From contig OW386287.2 in the NCBI GenBank assembly GCA_936432065.2, positions 185,999,729 to 186,063,728 on the forward strand: 64,000 nucleotides of DNA. Direction: 5' to 3'. The notes below the pieces were generated by a model that saw only the letters and a list, made by a program, of their open reading frames with translations, did no database searches and was not told the DNA's origin. The position numbers were made by a program, and so were the translations under genes. The first letter of the stretch is position 1, and every line of letters begins with the position of its first letter. The stretch is from Rutpela maculata. Taxonomy: Eukaryota > Arthropoda > Insecta > Coleoptera > Cerambycidae. Below are positions 12,670 to 24,620 of this stretch, in pieces.

Positions 12670-13020
12670 TTGCCAAGTTATGATTTTTTTTTCTGTTCTT
12701 TTTCTCTGTTCTTTAAATCCCTACTTAACTCCCGAACACTTGCCGTAGGATTTTTGATTACCGCTAAAGTTATAGCCAGCTCATTTTCTTCACTTAATAC
12801 ATTTCGTCGTCTCGCCTTCTTTTCATATGTAACACTTCCAGTACGTTCAAAACGTTCTTTCAAATTTTCTAGAGACCTTACATCAGGACACCGTATATCA
12901 AGATATTTTTAATGATACACTCTTGATGCCAATAAACAATTTCCATCACATTCACCAATAACATACAGCATAGTTATCAAATCTTGTTGACAATAATTAT
13001 AATTCATATTTTGCAAGTCA
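12670..13020 (-). pseudogene. N-terminal fragment of a DUF4817-type mariner transposase
   Basis: Two minus-strand frames join as 'MLYVIGECDGNCLLASRVY' then 'RFERTGSVTYEKKARR', followed by 'LSEENELAITLAVIKNPTAS' and 'VRELSRDL'. This is the helix-turn-helix DNA-binding region that opens many insect mariner-like transposases (DUF4817: IYGE-C, A-R-Y, TGSV, ENP-S-R-LS). The catalytic half is absent. A frameshift near 12910 joins the two frames. It resembles the N-terminus of the transposase at 17540-18582. Confidence 0.65.
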
Positions 13021-13280
13021 ATTTCGAACCACTTATTGACATCCAATTGAGCTGAAATTTTGCATACACGTGTAGTTCTGTAGATAATACAATAAGATGG
13101 TGCCAAAAAGTGTTTTTTAGTTTTTTAAATTATAATTTGATTGGATAGTGTGTACACGCAGACGTTGAATTCAAAGAAATGCCGAAGGATTTGGTACTTT
13201 TAAGTAAGGACGACGCGATGCAATGAGTATAAAACTAATAATAATTAAGACTTAATTAAAAATTTAAAAATAAAATTATA

Positions 13281-13504
13281 TGTAAAGAAAAAACTTTTTA
13301 ATTATTTAGGTGTACTAAAACGAAAAAAATGTAATTAATTGTCTAAAAGGCTGGTCACGTGAATTGAAAAAAAAATACTTACTTGGTACTTACAATCTCT
13401 GTCAAACAAAATTAATGCCTGTTTGAACTTCTCGCGCGACAAGCTTTTAAGACAATTAATTTTATTTTTTCGTTTTAGCTTGTTTTTAAAAAGTTTTTTT
13501 TACA
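13281..13504. repeat. Small palindromic element, right arm repeated at 14255-14430
   Basis: 'aaaaaactttttaattattt' at the left end mirrors 'agcttgtttttaaaaagttt' at the right. A direct copy of the right part ('caatctctgtcaaacaaaat' onward) lies about 880 bp downstream at 14255-14430. Confidence 0.6.
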
Positions 13505-14254
13505 TTTAATTTTTTTTAGATTCTACATTACTTGGCGGTATCATTATCAGATGATCATATATGCCAGCTGAAGGTACATATCCGTGTTGCCTTCACTTTC
13601 GAAAAGTGTTCAGTTCTTTTTTTTTTTTAATTTGACGATATCAGATCTGTCAGGGCGTATTCGAATTGGTTGCATTGCGTTTTCTAACATTTTGTTAAAA
13701 ATATTTTCCAATGATTTTTCTGTGCTGTGAGGAGAATATTATCTTCTTCATGGTCTCCTTCATGAAACCTCTGGAATTTTTTGGAAACGTTTTATAAGAT
13801 TCTCTAATATTTCCCTAATGACATTTTTTTAGGAACCTGGAATAGTGCGTGTAATTTTTGTTCATGGAAATTGTGCAAGTAGGTATAACTTGTATAATTT
13901 ACTTTAACATGAAATTTAAAGAAATATCTGATAAATAAATCCGCATCACGTCAGCACTGTGACTTTACGTGGTAAATAGTGGTCCAATAGTGTAACCAAA
14001 TCACCAAAGTTTATCTTCCGAATCCAGTACCAAAGTGGCATTTTTAAGCTGATCATTGCCTTTTGAACGCAATTCTGGAGGTAACTAAAATGTTGTGGAA
14101 TTAAAAGACTGTTCCATCTTGTTTTACAATCCCGAAAATTCCGGGATTCAATCGACTACGATCCCGGGATTTGCGGTATCTAAATATTGCCGGGATCCCG
14201 GTATTTTCGGTTTCGGGATTTCGAGATTTTAAACCCTAGCACGAACAGAAAAAA

Positions 14255-14430
14255 ATACTTAGGTATTTACAATCTCTGTCAAACAAAATTAATGCCTGTA
14301 TGAACTTCTTGCGCACGACAAGCTTTTAACACAATTAATTCAACATTATTTTACTTATTTTCTTCGCTTCAATACACCTAAATAATATAAAAGCTTGTTT
14401 TTAAAAAGTTTTTTTTACGTTTAATTTTAT
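14255..14430. repeat. Second copy of the 13383-13522 sequence
   Basis: Direct repeat sharing 'acaatctctgtcaaac' and 'gcttgtttttaaaaagtttt' with the upstream copy. The two copies could be ends of one element, but nothing between them codes for protein. Confidence 0.6.
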
Positions 14431-14449
14431 TATTTATTAACTACCCTCT

Positions 14450-14760
14450 TTTAAATGGAGATGGGAGAGCAGAGCACATGGCACGTCTGCCTAATGTTTC
14501 CCTAAGACGAGGGGTTTTAAATATATCAGAATGGCAAGTGTCGTGGCCTTATTGCGCCACCTGATGCCCCTATTACAAGAATCGGAAGGGTCTTGTTTGT
14601 GAAACCACCCTGTCAACCGCCCTTTTAAACGCTCCATTGATCTCACCATACTCGGTAAAATACTCGGAGGGATTTTGCGATACACACGCTCCCATAAAAT
14701 TATATAGCTCGGTCCTTATATGACCCAATAACTGCATCTGATAAACAATCTAGGTATACA
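14450..14760 (-). pseudogene. Unassigned coding-like fragment
   Basis: The minus strand gives 64 residues including 'VYRKIPPSILPSMVRSMERL', with moderate GC. This loosely resembles the C-terminal tail of LINE proteins. Too short to assign. Confidence 0.2.
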
Positions 14761-16170
14761 CATTGTCCGCCGTTTTGAATTTTCACAATGGACAGATTGT
14801 ATCTGTTATGATGATGTTCCTAGTAATTATGTCGTGGATCTAAATATTGTTAAACCGATGTTTGGTTGTATTTGAAAGACCATAATGAAATTGATGTTGA
14901 TTATCGTCACTGACAAATTCTCTTTTGCCCTAGAAGATCGGTAATAATCCAATGACCGAAGAAGGAAAAGGGTTCGAACCATACATTATGAAAAATATAT
15001 ATTTGCAATGTCATTGAAGAAATCAAGTTTAAATTTTGAAAATTCCGTTTGCCAAACTGAACGAAAAATGTCGCAATAAAATTTATCGCTAAAGCCACGG
15101 TATTCCTGAAAAAAAATGAGGTAACTTTGTCACTTTCCGTGAAATGCATACTCTAAAAATTCTTAGCTGTTCTAACGAGTAAAATAAAGCTTTTTTCTCT
15201 TTCTGATTACACATTTTTAACATTTTTCTCAGTGAATAGGAGGATAAATAGTGAGTATGGAGGAAAAATATATAATTATGAATGCATACACAGACACCAC
15301 ACAGAGTCGCAGGATCGAAGCAGATCTGCCGCGCCGTAACTCGCATGAATTTTTACTTGCATTTACTGTATTGTATTTATTACAGGTACACCTAGCCACA
15401 TTTCAACTATATCCAATGGATTCCTTATACATCTGTTAATGTAGTGGAAAAGTTCCAGAATTTATATTCAAAACTGTAGAGTTAGGTATAAGGATAAGAT
15501 CGTGAAAATCGCTATTTCTGATCATGATGGGATTGATCATATTTTCGAAAAAATGTATACAAGTAAACGAATTTGTGTTTGAACATTCGAAAAGTATACA
15601 TTTTTTCCGAAATAGTGATATTTTATTTTTTCCAATGGGTCAATTTTTCAACAAGTTAAAGCCTCCAATATTGTACAGTGTGTCCCAGGATAGATGTAAC
15701 AAGAGGTGTAATGGACCAAAAATTTTGGAATTTTGGAATAGTATTCGGGGATTGAGTCCTGCTCGTTGTAAAACTAAAGTGTACCAAAAATGACTTGATT
15801 TGGTGTTCTACAGGATGTTTTATAAGCAAAGTTGTAAAAATAACCACTAATAAAGTACCTTTATTTTTCAAAATATGAAAAAATTCCACTAAGAAAATCT
15901 ATTTAGAATATACCAAATTTCATGAATATAAAATTATTTTTTTGAAACTTCCCATTTTTTCAATAAATTAGTATTTTATTTTGAACCATTCAATTAAAAC
16001 TGCATAGAAATTATTTTTTGTGAATTAATATTTAAAGTTATGTAGAAGCTAAAAGTAGGCTATGAGAAAAGCAGTGGATACGCATTTATCATTTATTATT
16101 AACATATCTGTCAAACGTAGTCAATATTATCCTTAATTTCTGTTTCAAATTAACGAACCAAGCATAAAAA

Positions 16171-16838
16171 ACCGCTGCCCAAGGAATCACTACTTCCACA
16201 TCCAGATTTTCTATTCAAGTCACTCACAACGAAAAAATTTTGTATGTGGAAATAATTGTTTATGGAACTTTAATAATATAATATTTGAAATCCTCTACCA
16301 CAAAAACCCATAAAACGATACCCCACATCGGTAATGAGGTGGGGGTGGTGATAGGGGGTGGTAGTGGGAGCGGATGAAGTAAAAAAATATTTTCTTGTAC
16401 ACACACTAAATCACAATTTTTTTTCATTCCCTTTAATAATGGGATGGGGGCGGTGATGGGGGTGGCTAATGCCAAAATTTTTTTTGAGACCTTAGCTTCT
16501 GTACCAATTTTATGGACTCTTACCTGCTTGATTTACCTATTTACCCCAAATTTACCCCAATTTACCCCCCAACCCTTCGACGGAACAAGACGAAAATATA
16601 ATCTAGTTCTAGATCTCATTAAAATACATATGTGTACCAAATTTCAAGTCAATATCTCAAACTGTTCCAGAGTAAACGTGCGTACAAAAAAAGTTACAGA
16701 CAGACCGACAGACAGAAATTTTTTTTTCGCTCAAACTTAAAATCTCGACGTTTCATGACATTCTAAGCCTATTTGAACAATAAAAAATTTTAAAAAAATT
16801 TTTGTCGACTATACTTCCACTGGATGTGGAAGTAAAAA
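16171..16838 (+). repeat. Dispersed repeat family M, copy 1
   Basis: Begins 'accgctgcccaaggaatcac', then 'acttccacatccag', and ends 'ctggatgtggaagt'. Internal landmarks are 'gttccagagtaaacgtg' and a run of GACAGACC. Copy 2 follows directly. It sits inside the mariner at 15676-18735, between 'gcataaaaaa' and the transposase start. Confidence 0.8.
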
Positions 16839-17529
16839 ACCGCTGCCCAAGGAATCACTACTTCCACATCCAGATTCTCCATCCAAGTCACTCACAAACT
16901 TTGTATGTGGAAATAATTGTTTATGGAACTTTAATAATATAATATTTGAAATCCTCTACCCAAAAACCCATAAAACGATACCCCACATCGGTAGTAGGAT
17001 GGGGGTGGTAGTGGGGGTGGATTAAGTAAATAAATATTTCGCGGTTTCTGGTTCTTGTACATATACTAAATAACTTTTTTTTTCTCATCCCCTTTAATGA
17101 TGGGGTGGGGGTGGCTAATGCCAAAAATTTTTTTGAGACCTTAGCTTCTCTTATATATACTAAATACCAATGTTATGGACTCTTACCTGCTTGATTTACC
17201 CATTTACCCCAAATTTACCCCCCAACCCTTCTACGGAACAAGATGAAAATATAATCTAGTTCCAGATCTCGTTAAAGTACATATGTGTACCAAATTTCAA
17301 ATCAATATCTTAAACGGTTCCAGAGTAAACGTGCGCACAAAAAAAGTTACAGACAGACCGACAGACCGACAGACCGACAAACCGACAGATCGACAGACCG
17401 ACAGACAGAAAATTTTTTTCGCTCAAACTTAAAATCTCGACGTTTCATGACATTTTAAGCCTATTTGAACAATAAAAATTTTTAAATTTTTTTTTGTCGT
17501 TACTATACTTCCACTGGATGTGGAAGTAA
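16839..17529 (+). repeat. Dispersed repeat family M, copy 2 (tandem)
   Basis: Same unit as 16171-16838, offset 668 bp, including the leading 'accgctgcccaaggaatcac'. It contains an expanded (gacagacc)n run at 17351-17410. Tandem duplication within one insertion site is the simplest reading. Confidence 0.8.
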
Positions 17530-17539
17530 TTAAGTGAAA

Positions 17540-18582
17540 ATGGTACTCACCGTGCGCGAAAAAATTTATATTGTGCAATGCTACGGAATTGGCGGTGAAA
17601 AATCGCTAAGAGAAGTGGTAACTTGAAATTCCCAAACACTGCTTTGTCACGTACTCAGGCTATGAGAATAATTAAAAAGTTTCTGGCTACTGGTAGTGTT
17701 CTTAACATGAAAAGAAAAATAAAAGTATATGATGAAGACAATGTTGGGGCTATTATAGCTCATGCGTCTGTTATAGAAAATCCTAGGATGCCACTAAGAG
17801 AGAGATCAGCTCTTATTAATATTAGCAAGTCTGAACTCCAAAGGATTTACAAGGCAAAAAAAAATTAGGGCATATAAAGCAAATTATAAACATACGCTTG
17901 AAGAGGGAGATGACGGCCGTAGGTTGGATTTTTGTTTGACCATTAGAGACAAAATCATGGAAGAAAGATTTCTTCATCATTTCATACTTTTCTCAGATGA
18001 ATCCACATTCACAACCAATGGTGTTGTTTCATCACAGAATTGTCGGTTTTGGGCTTCTGAAAGAGCAAATTTTAGAATTCATTGTAGAAGACAATATTAT
18101 AAAAAAGTAAATGTGTGGTGTGCCGTTTCTTATCACTTTGGAGTTATTGGACCTTATTTCATTGAGGGAATGTTAAACCAGCACACTTATTTACACCTTC
18201 TTGAAAGATTTTCTGAAGAACATTTAAATATTTTAAGAGATATGCCTTTAGTTCATTTTCAACATGATGGTTGCCTTGGCCACTCCACAGAAATGGTTAA
18301 TCGGTCGTTGAATTTAAATTTTGGAGAAAATTGGATTGCCAGGAATGGACCGATCAAGTGGCCGGCGAGATTCTCAGATCATCAATATTGGATTTCTTTT
18401 TATGGGGTCGCCTCAAGCAGTTGGTTTACGCTGAACCACTTCCTAACGATGTAGCAGTATTGAAGCAGAGAATCACAAATGCCGTAAACTCCATACCGTT
18501 AGATCATATTCGAAACAGTTTTAAGGACTTCAGGCGAAGGATCGAAATGTGTATGGATGTGGGTGGTAGCTACGTCGAATAA
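17540..18582 (+). pseudogene. Mariner/IS630-type transposase, frameshifted
   Basis: The start at 17540 gives 'MVLTVREKIYIVQCYG', followed by a helix-turn-helix region with TGSV and VIENP (compare 12670-13020). The catalytic half reads 'LFSDESTF' (first D), 'VNVWCAV', 'HFQHDG' (second D), 'WPARFSDH' (third D, 36 residues after the second) and ends with 'RRIEMCMDVGGSYVE', the usual C-terminus of this DDE/D family. The enzyme would cut and paste its own element at TA sites in the nucleus. The frame changes near 17623, 17900 and 18331 and a stop lies after 'SLREVVT', so it is inactive. The catalytic acids survive, so decay is fairly recent. Confidence 0.85.
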
Positions 18583-18735
18583 TAAAAAAAATTGTAAACA
18601 TTGTTTTGTACTGGTCAATAATTAATTTGTTTGTGAATCTGTTATGTTTTTGGCATTTATTATTTGTTATAATTTTTAAACTTCATTAATCCTCTGTTAG
18701 TAATTGTTTCTTGTTTTACAATTAGTCTGATGCCG

Positions 18736-19325
18736 AAGGTAGCTTTTTGTGTAAATTATTAAGTCGAGAACATTTGCTTAAAAGCAAAATTTTGCAAAAA
18801 ATATAGCAACTTGCAATTTGTGAGATAAGATTTATATGTCAAGATTATTACCCAAATGAACAAATTCCTGACGTACTTTTATACTTAGGTTTTCATTTAT
18901 AGATACATACACTTTTTTTTATATGAGTTAAGTAACAATCATTATTTTATTACCAAATATTAACAATTATATTATAATTATTATCATTTAAAATGTAGGA
19001 CTTCTCTTCGCAAAATGCAAGGAATTGATCCCAATTGCACTGATGTGAATTCCTTGTATTTTTTGACTTGCTGTTTTCAGTTTCTTCATTATTTTTAACA
19101 AATTCTATCTTCCCAAAACGATTCATTTTTTATTTGGAAAACATACTTCCTTATTAATTAATTGACGGCGTCACGTTTTATAAACAACTTTTGTTTCGTA
19201 GCCATGGAAACGGGCGCGCTGGATGCTTATTTGACTTTTGATATGCGATGGTGATTGTAAATCTGACAGTTTGCGTCAGTTTGATATTAAAAATATTTTT
19301 GTAAAATTGCATAAATACACTATTA
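18736..19325. other. No gene seen
   Basis: AT-rich. A short inverted repeat (caaggaatt / aattccttg) lies at about 19018-19060. No coding sequence recognised. Confidence 0.4.
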
Positions 19326-20056
19326 GTACACTTCTATGCAATGAAATCCCGTATACTTGAAAAATAAAGTAATCCAGTTTTTAATATTGAGTGGTGTGTA
19401 TCAGTCTTTTTGGAATTTAGGTTTTTAATTATCATATAGGTTATAAAAAACTGACATTGATTGTGAAACGTCATAAGTAAGGTATTTGAATAATGTTAAT
19501 CCAGAAAAAAAAAACAAACGTATTTTTGTTTTTTTTTACTTTTTTACACCATTCGATGGGAATGATTTCGATATATAAGAGGCGATAGACATAATTTAAA
19601 CAAAACAGAATGTGGGCTTGCTTCTATTCTTCTGTTAATATGGTCTTCTTGGCACTTGTACAGTTTTTTAATTCCGATTTTCCTATCCTTCGGCTAGCTG
19701 TTGACCTCGATGTTAAAAAATTTTTGTTTGAAATGGATTTCCCCTCAAATAGCAAGGAGCGCTTCATCTTGAACGAGATTTGAACTTTTCAATCGGCCTG
19801 AACCGTCTCTTTACGCTACCTTCCTCCTCCCACCTTTTCTTTACATTCATAACAGTACTTTTATTCAATCGATAATGGTTAGCAACTGCTCTGATAAACC
19901 ATCCTTCTTCAATTTTAGAGAGAAATAAAATGTTTTCACGTTCAGTTCATTTTGGTATTGCAAAAATATGACACTGACACCGACAAATAAATAAGGAATC
20001 ATTTAATTAATATAGCGAAAACTAGGCGTACGGGATTTCATTGCACAGAAGTGTAC
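19326..20056. mobile_element. Deleted Tc1-like derivative, 731 bp
   Basis: Inverted ends: 'gtacacttctatgcaatgaa' at 19326 mirrors the sequence ending 'gtgtac' at 20056, over about 28 bp and more loosely beyond. It retains only an N-terminal transposase fragment on the minus strand, so it is non-autonomous. Confidence 0.75.
19715..19972 (-). pseudogene. N-terminal fragment of a Tc1-like transposase
   Basis: The minus strand reads 'LSKIEEGWFIRAVANHYRLN' followed by 'KSTVMNVKKRWEEEGSVK', a paired-like helix-turn-helix. It aligns with the N-terminus of the Tc1 transposase at 36698 ('VSKIEDS', 'IRRLAAEYNVSKTTIMSVKK'). A frameshift and a stop follow; the catalytic domain is deleted. Confidence 0.7.
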
Positions 20057-21180
20057 ATAGTAATTATATAATTATAAAAAATAATAATTCTTTAATTTGT
20101 AATATGTTTTATTTTGTTTTTAGTTCAATTGAGAGTAAATTAAATCAATTATGTGCATTTAAAAGCTACACGCAATTTACTCGCTGTTAAATTTCAGCAA
20201 AAGCTAGATTGCCTTTATTCAGTGTAAAACTGCTGTCATTGGTTGAAATTTAAAAATTGACGAAATGTCATTGGTCTATAATTTGTGAGGGAAATAATCT
20301 AATTTTTTTTCTCTGACAGTTTTATTAACTGCATGCGATATATGATCGTCCTCCGTCCCATTTAAACAAAAACATTTTTGGTGATCACTCTGTATATTTT
20401 TTTCATATTGTTCTTCGACAGTTGTGTTATCTACATGGGAAATATTTTCATCATTATTAATTTTTTTTTTTGAGTAACCACTCTGTAGTTTTTTTATTTT
20501 TCTTCCTTGACAGTCGTGTTAAATATTACTGTGTTCCCTCGATTTTTTTTCCTTATTATATTATGTCCTCTGAATTTCATTGTGGGACCTTATTACATAC
20601 CTACAGGAATGTTAAAAAAAATGGTCACATGGTCCAGATCATGGTCGTTTGGTCGCCATATGAAAAATTTGCTAAATTTTGTTTTAACGTATCTTCGTGA
20701 CGGGTGCGCCAATTTTATTTTTTTAAGCTCATTTCACTCCTTTTTAAAAGGCAAACAAATTGTCTTCATCCTTGTTTTGATAGATCCAGCAGTTATTGAA
20801 ATATTTTAAGATTTTTCATTTTTCTGTTGACAAAGGAATTTAGAAAATTCCCACCACATTTACAGAATAATAGTTGAGTAATTCAGTCATTTTCATTTGT
20901 GCATATTCTGTCAAAAATTTAAGTTTAAACCTGTGTTCTAGTGAAAATGGAATAATAAGTAACATTAAAAGTGCTTCTGAGTACATTGGAGATGGTGTTT
21001 TGCAAAGTATTGATGTTGAAAGTAGCATAAAATATGACTTGCTACAGGCCTTGCATACTTAAGGGAAGAAGAGCTGAAGAGAAACAAGAGTAAGATGAAT
21101 CAAGCACAGAAAAGGAATGTGGTGCCAGCTCCATAGGACAATATCCAAAAAGAAGAGGTCCCCAATCTAACGGACCACAA

Positions 21181-22875
21181 TTTAAAACATGTATGGTTTG
21201 TAACCAAATGAAACTAAAAGGAGACTCCAAACTGTACACGGTTTGTGAGAAGTTCTGAGTAGAGCAACTACTTAAAGTCTCTCGGTTTTACCTCGATGCA
21301 GTTTTTCAGCTAATAAGTACACTGGAAGATGTAAACAGTGTTTTTGCTGTTGACGTCTATTTTCACAAAAACTGCTTCAGAAAGTATATTATGAATTATG
21401 ATAATTTAAAAAAATGCAGCTGAAGAAGTTGCTGATTTCGAGAATTTGAGAGAATCTCTTAAGCATAACTGACATAGCAAAGTGCCGAGGATGTGACATT
21501 AGCTGCCTTTTGACTTATGAACTAACCACTGCATCTCTGTTTTTGGCCAGAAATGGATTCTTAGTTCACCAACTTGAATCGAAATTAGAAAACGCATAAA
21601 TTACTGAAGCCCTCAATCTACTTGTAAAGCAACTGTTGCTGCCAATTAAATCTGCGAAACTAAAGAGATATGGAGAGTACGTGGATAACCTCTGGAAAAT
21701 TATCTATCAAGCTTTTAACAAAAGCGAGCGCGTAGACATCATGTTCGAGATATATAAGGAAAATACTGTAAAAGAGTTTGAAAGGTCCAGACGTTCAAAG
21801 AAACAGTAAAATATGGAGCACCAAGTGACAGTACACCGCTCCCTGTAGATACTGATGTTTACCGGGCTTATAAATAAATGTTGCAGTCATACTTTACTGA
21901 CTGGATATTAAAGAAAGAAACCTCTGCTCAACGCTCCATGGTCATTTATCTGGATGGAGTACTCAAGGAAAATCAGCCAAGATGCTTTACTACAAGAAAT
22001 GGAGTTATTCAGAAAGAGCTGAGTTTGGCATCTGGTCATGAAGAAGCAGATGACAGGATCCTAACGTTTCTCATATAGCACTGATTTCAAGTGCGAAACA
22101 AGTAGTTATCTGTTCTACTGATACTGATGTATTAGTTAATCCGCTTTATCATTACCAACAGAAGTGGAAAAAGTTAGGACTAAAAGAACTTTGGATTGCC
22201 TTTAGAATGGAAAAAACGTCTAGGTACATTCCACTTCGCTCCCTTGTTACTGGTAATAAAGTACCACACACTGTCTTTACCGACTATTCGTTCTCTAACA
22301 TACTGTAACTCCACAAGCAAAATCAGTACGAAATTAGCAGCTTTGAGGGCAGCAAAATCTTATACTGAAGATCTGTTATTCGATTTTGGTAAAGAACCAC
22401 TTAATGAGGACATGGAAAAGAGAGCTGAAGAATTTTTGGTTCGTGCACTAGGTTCAAACTTAGTGCAATGGATGCATTGCGTTTCCATCAATTCATACCA
22501 TCACAAGAAAGTACGGAGCATTCAACATTTTTGGCTCCTATATTCAGATCTGTTCGCCTTCACATAAAAAGAAGCTACTTACAATGTTACAAATTGATTC
22601 ACGCCTTGGAGGTGGCTGCAGAGCTCAATGTCTTGGAGTACGGTTACGTGAAAATGGAAGGAACCTTAATTCCACAAGTGACAGAGAACCCATCGGAACC
22701 TGAAGATTTTCCCAAACCCTGTAATTGCCAGAAGTGCTTCAGAGAAAATGTGTGCCCTTGTAGAAACTTGAAAATCATGTGCCGTGACTTTCGTAAATGC
22801 AAAGAAAATGATATGATATGGACTAGTGCAAAAACTCCTATCAATAATCCTGTTGAAATGTTGATTTCAAAATAG
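21181..22875 (+). pseudogene. CxxC-finger, XPG-like, CXC-domain protein (element-encoded), frameshifted
   Basis: Motifs in order: 'CMVCNQMKLKGDSKLYTVC' and 'VYFHKNCFRKYI' (N-terminal CxxC/HxxC finger, about 21190-21390); 'GHEEADDRILT' (about 22037); 'VVICSTDTDVLV' (about 22102); 'STSKISTKLAALRA' where relatives have GCD-TSK (about 22313); 'NEDMEKRAEEFLVRAL'; 'RLHIKRSYLQCY'; 'LIPQVTENPSEPEDF'; and a cysteine cluster 'CNCQKCFRENVCPCRNLKIM' (22721-22780). The EEAD, TDTD and GCD positions recall the metal-binding acids of XPG/FEN1 nucleases, which is inference. Coding alternates between two frames with several stops. The final 135 residues (22468-22875) are intact. Its function in the element is unknown; it may be part of the transposition machinery. 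Confidence 0.7.
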
Positions 22876-23035
22876 GTATAATCCTTATTATATTTATTTC
22901 ATGTACCATATTATCGGTTTTAAGAATGTGTCAGCCTACTCAATTCTAAATATTTGAAGCTTCATTTTTTGATAAATAAAGTTCTTTTTATTTTTTTACA
23001 ATCAATTATTTTTATTTATTTGCTTTTATCATGAT

Positions 23036-23792
23036 TAGAGAATATTCTTTAGGTATTATGCAAATCACAACTTCCACACTTTTTTATTTATTATAAAAAT
23101 ACCTACTTTCTGTATATTGTTGCCCTAATCTGGGCACGCTAATATACTAGTTAGGTAAATACTTTAAAACACTCATTATTGGAGAACCAATCAAAACAAC
23201 TACTCTTCTAGCTAATACTGACGAAGTATTGAATTACATGATAGGATTCTTAGCATTTTAAAGAAAAAAATATTGAAAATACTTAAATCATTCATTTACA
23301 TTTAGTCATTCACACTTTTTTTTTTTTGCCTTAAAATGCCAGGAATCCTATCATGTAATTCAATACTTCGTAAGTATTAGCTAGAAGAGTAGTTGTTTTG
23401 ATTGGTTTTCCAATAATGAGTGTTTTAAAGTGTTTTCCTAAGTAGTATATTAGAGTGACCCGATTAAGGTACCAATATACAGAAAGTAGATAATTTCATA
23501 TTAAATAAAAAAGTGACTAAATGTAAATGAATGATTTAAGTATTTTCAATATTTTTTTCTTTAAAATGCTAAGAATCCTATCATGTAATTCAATACTTCG
23601 TCAGTATTAGCTAGAAGAGTAGTTGTTTTGATTGGTTCTCCAATAATGAGTGTTTTAAAGTATTTACCTAACTAGTATATTAGCGTGCCCAGATTAGGGC
23701 AACAATATACAGAAAGTAGGTATTTTTATAATAAATAAAAAAGTGTGGAAGTTGTGATTTGCATAATACCTAAATAATATTCTCTAAAGTTC
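23036..23792. mobile_element. MITE with three unit copies
   Basis: The ends 'ttagagaatattctttaggt' and their complement at about 23770-23790 enclose three copies of a roughly 220-bp unit ('cctatcatgtaattcaatac' to 'gttttaaagtatttacc'): one inverted (23040-23310) and two direct (23330-23520, 23570-23790). Non-coding. Confidence 0.75.
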
Positions 23793-24404
23793 TTTTTAGT
23801 TATTTTCCCTATTTTGATATTAACTACGCAGAAAACATTTTTCAATTTTTTTTTTGAAACCACCCTTTATTCCAAAAAGCACGAGTTAATCAAAAAATAT
23901 GTAAGGACTAAATATGTTTATCTTTTAATGAGCTGTACGAGAAAAAGAAAATTAAAATTGGACCACCGGTTACTTTAAAAGAAAATTTAGCAAAATTTTC
24001 AATATGGCGGCCAAACGGTCACGCTCTGGACCAGGTGACCATTTTTTTAACACTCCTATAGGTATGTGATAGGGCCCCACAATCAAACTTAGGGTCCCCT
24101 AAATAAGAGTGTACACGTGACATGAGCTAGCTCCTTTACTATATCGTTCTCCGTCGAGTGGTTTTGTAGATATGGCGCCAATAGACGCCATGCCGACAGA
24201 CAGACTGTCGGAATTAAACGGCTTTACTTTTCGTAATCTACGTACTCTGAAACATAAAAATCTGGAGAAATCTAGGAGAGTGATTTTTTCTGAAATCGAT
24301 CGGGAATGTCTACATTTTCGGCGCGATTTTAGAGCGAAAAATGCACAATTCCAGTATTTTAGTCCGTTGCTACGAAACTCGTTGCCAAGCAACGATCAAC
24401 AAAG

Positions 24405-24458
24405 CCGTACGGGAATGTTACTTCCCGCCCTAGGCCGGGAAGTAACATTCCCGTACGG
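24405..24458. repeat. Perfect 23-bp stem hairpin with GC-rich arms
   Basis: 'ccgtacgggaatgttacttc' and onward pairs exactly with the sequence ending 'acattcccgtacgg', across a loop of about eight bases. It lies just outside element B and upstream of the related hairpins at 24619-25534. Confidence 0.85.
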
Positions 24459-24620
24459 TTTTTTATATATATATTTTAATATGTTAATATTTTTGATTTT
24501 ATACGTTTAAAATAGTATTGATTGTGATTTCAGATTTTTTTTTTTTTAAATGTATAGGTATATATTTGATTCTTATACGTTTAAAATAGTATTTATTGTG
24601 ATTTCAGAAAAAATAGTATG

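Larger units (their letters stand above)
15676..18735 (+). mobile_element. Mariner-type DNA transposon, 3' end missing, split by a duplicated repeat
   Basis: It begins after a TA with 'cagtgtgtcccaggatag', the same terminus seen at both ends of 28574-29710. The left subterminal region runs to 16170, is interrupted by 16171-17529, and resumes with the transposase start. Homology to the 28574-29710 derivative stops near 18735 and no matching right terminus follows, so the 3' end is deleted. Confidence 0.75.
20561..24102 (+). mobile_element. Inverted-repeat element B carrying an XPG-like/CXC gene, 3.5 kb
   Basis: The left arm 20561-20770 matches the complement of 23890-24102: 'cattgtgggaccttattaca' on the left against 'attgtggggccctatcaca' on the right strand, then a shared 'aatggtcacatggtccaga' stretch and a GCCGCCATATTGAA motif. 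The single gene inside runs toward the right arm. A three-part MITE (23036-23792) has inserted between the gene and the right arm. No clear target duplication was found. Confidence 0.75.

Noticed and set aside
20874..21062. hAT-like C-terminus ('VESSIKYDLLQALH')
   Set aside because: Superficial resemblance only; it lies upstream of the finger motif of the CXC-family gene, and no ERSFSKLK motif precedes it.
24172..24510. 112-residue gene
   Set aside because: The frame ends through the perfect hairpin and has no recognised domain; probably part of a repeat.
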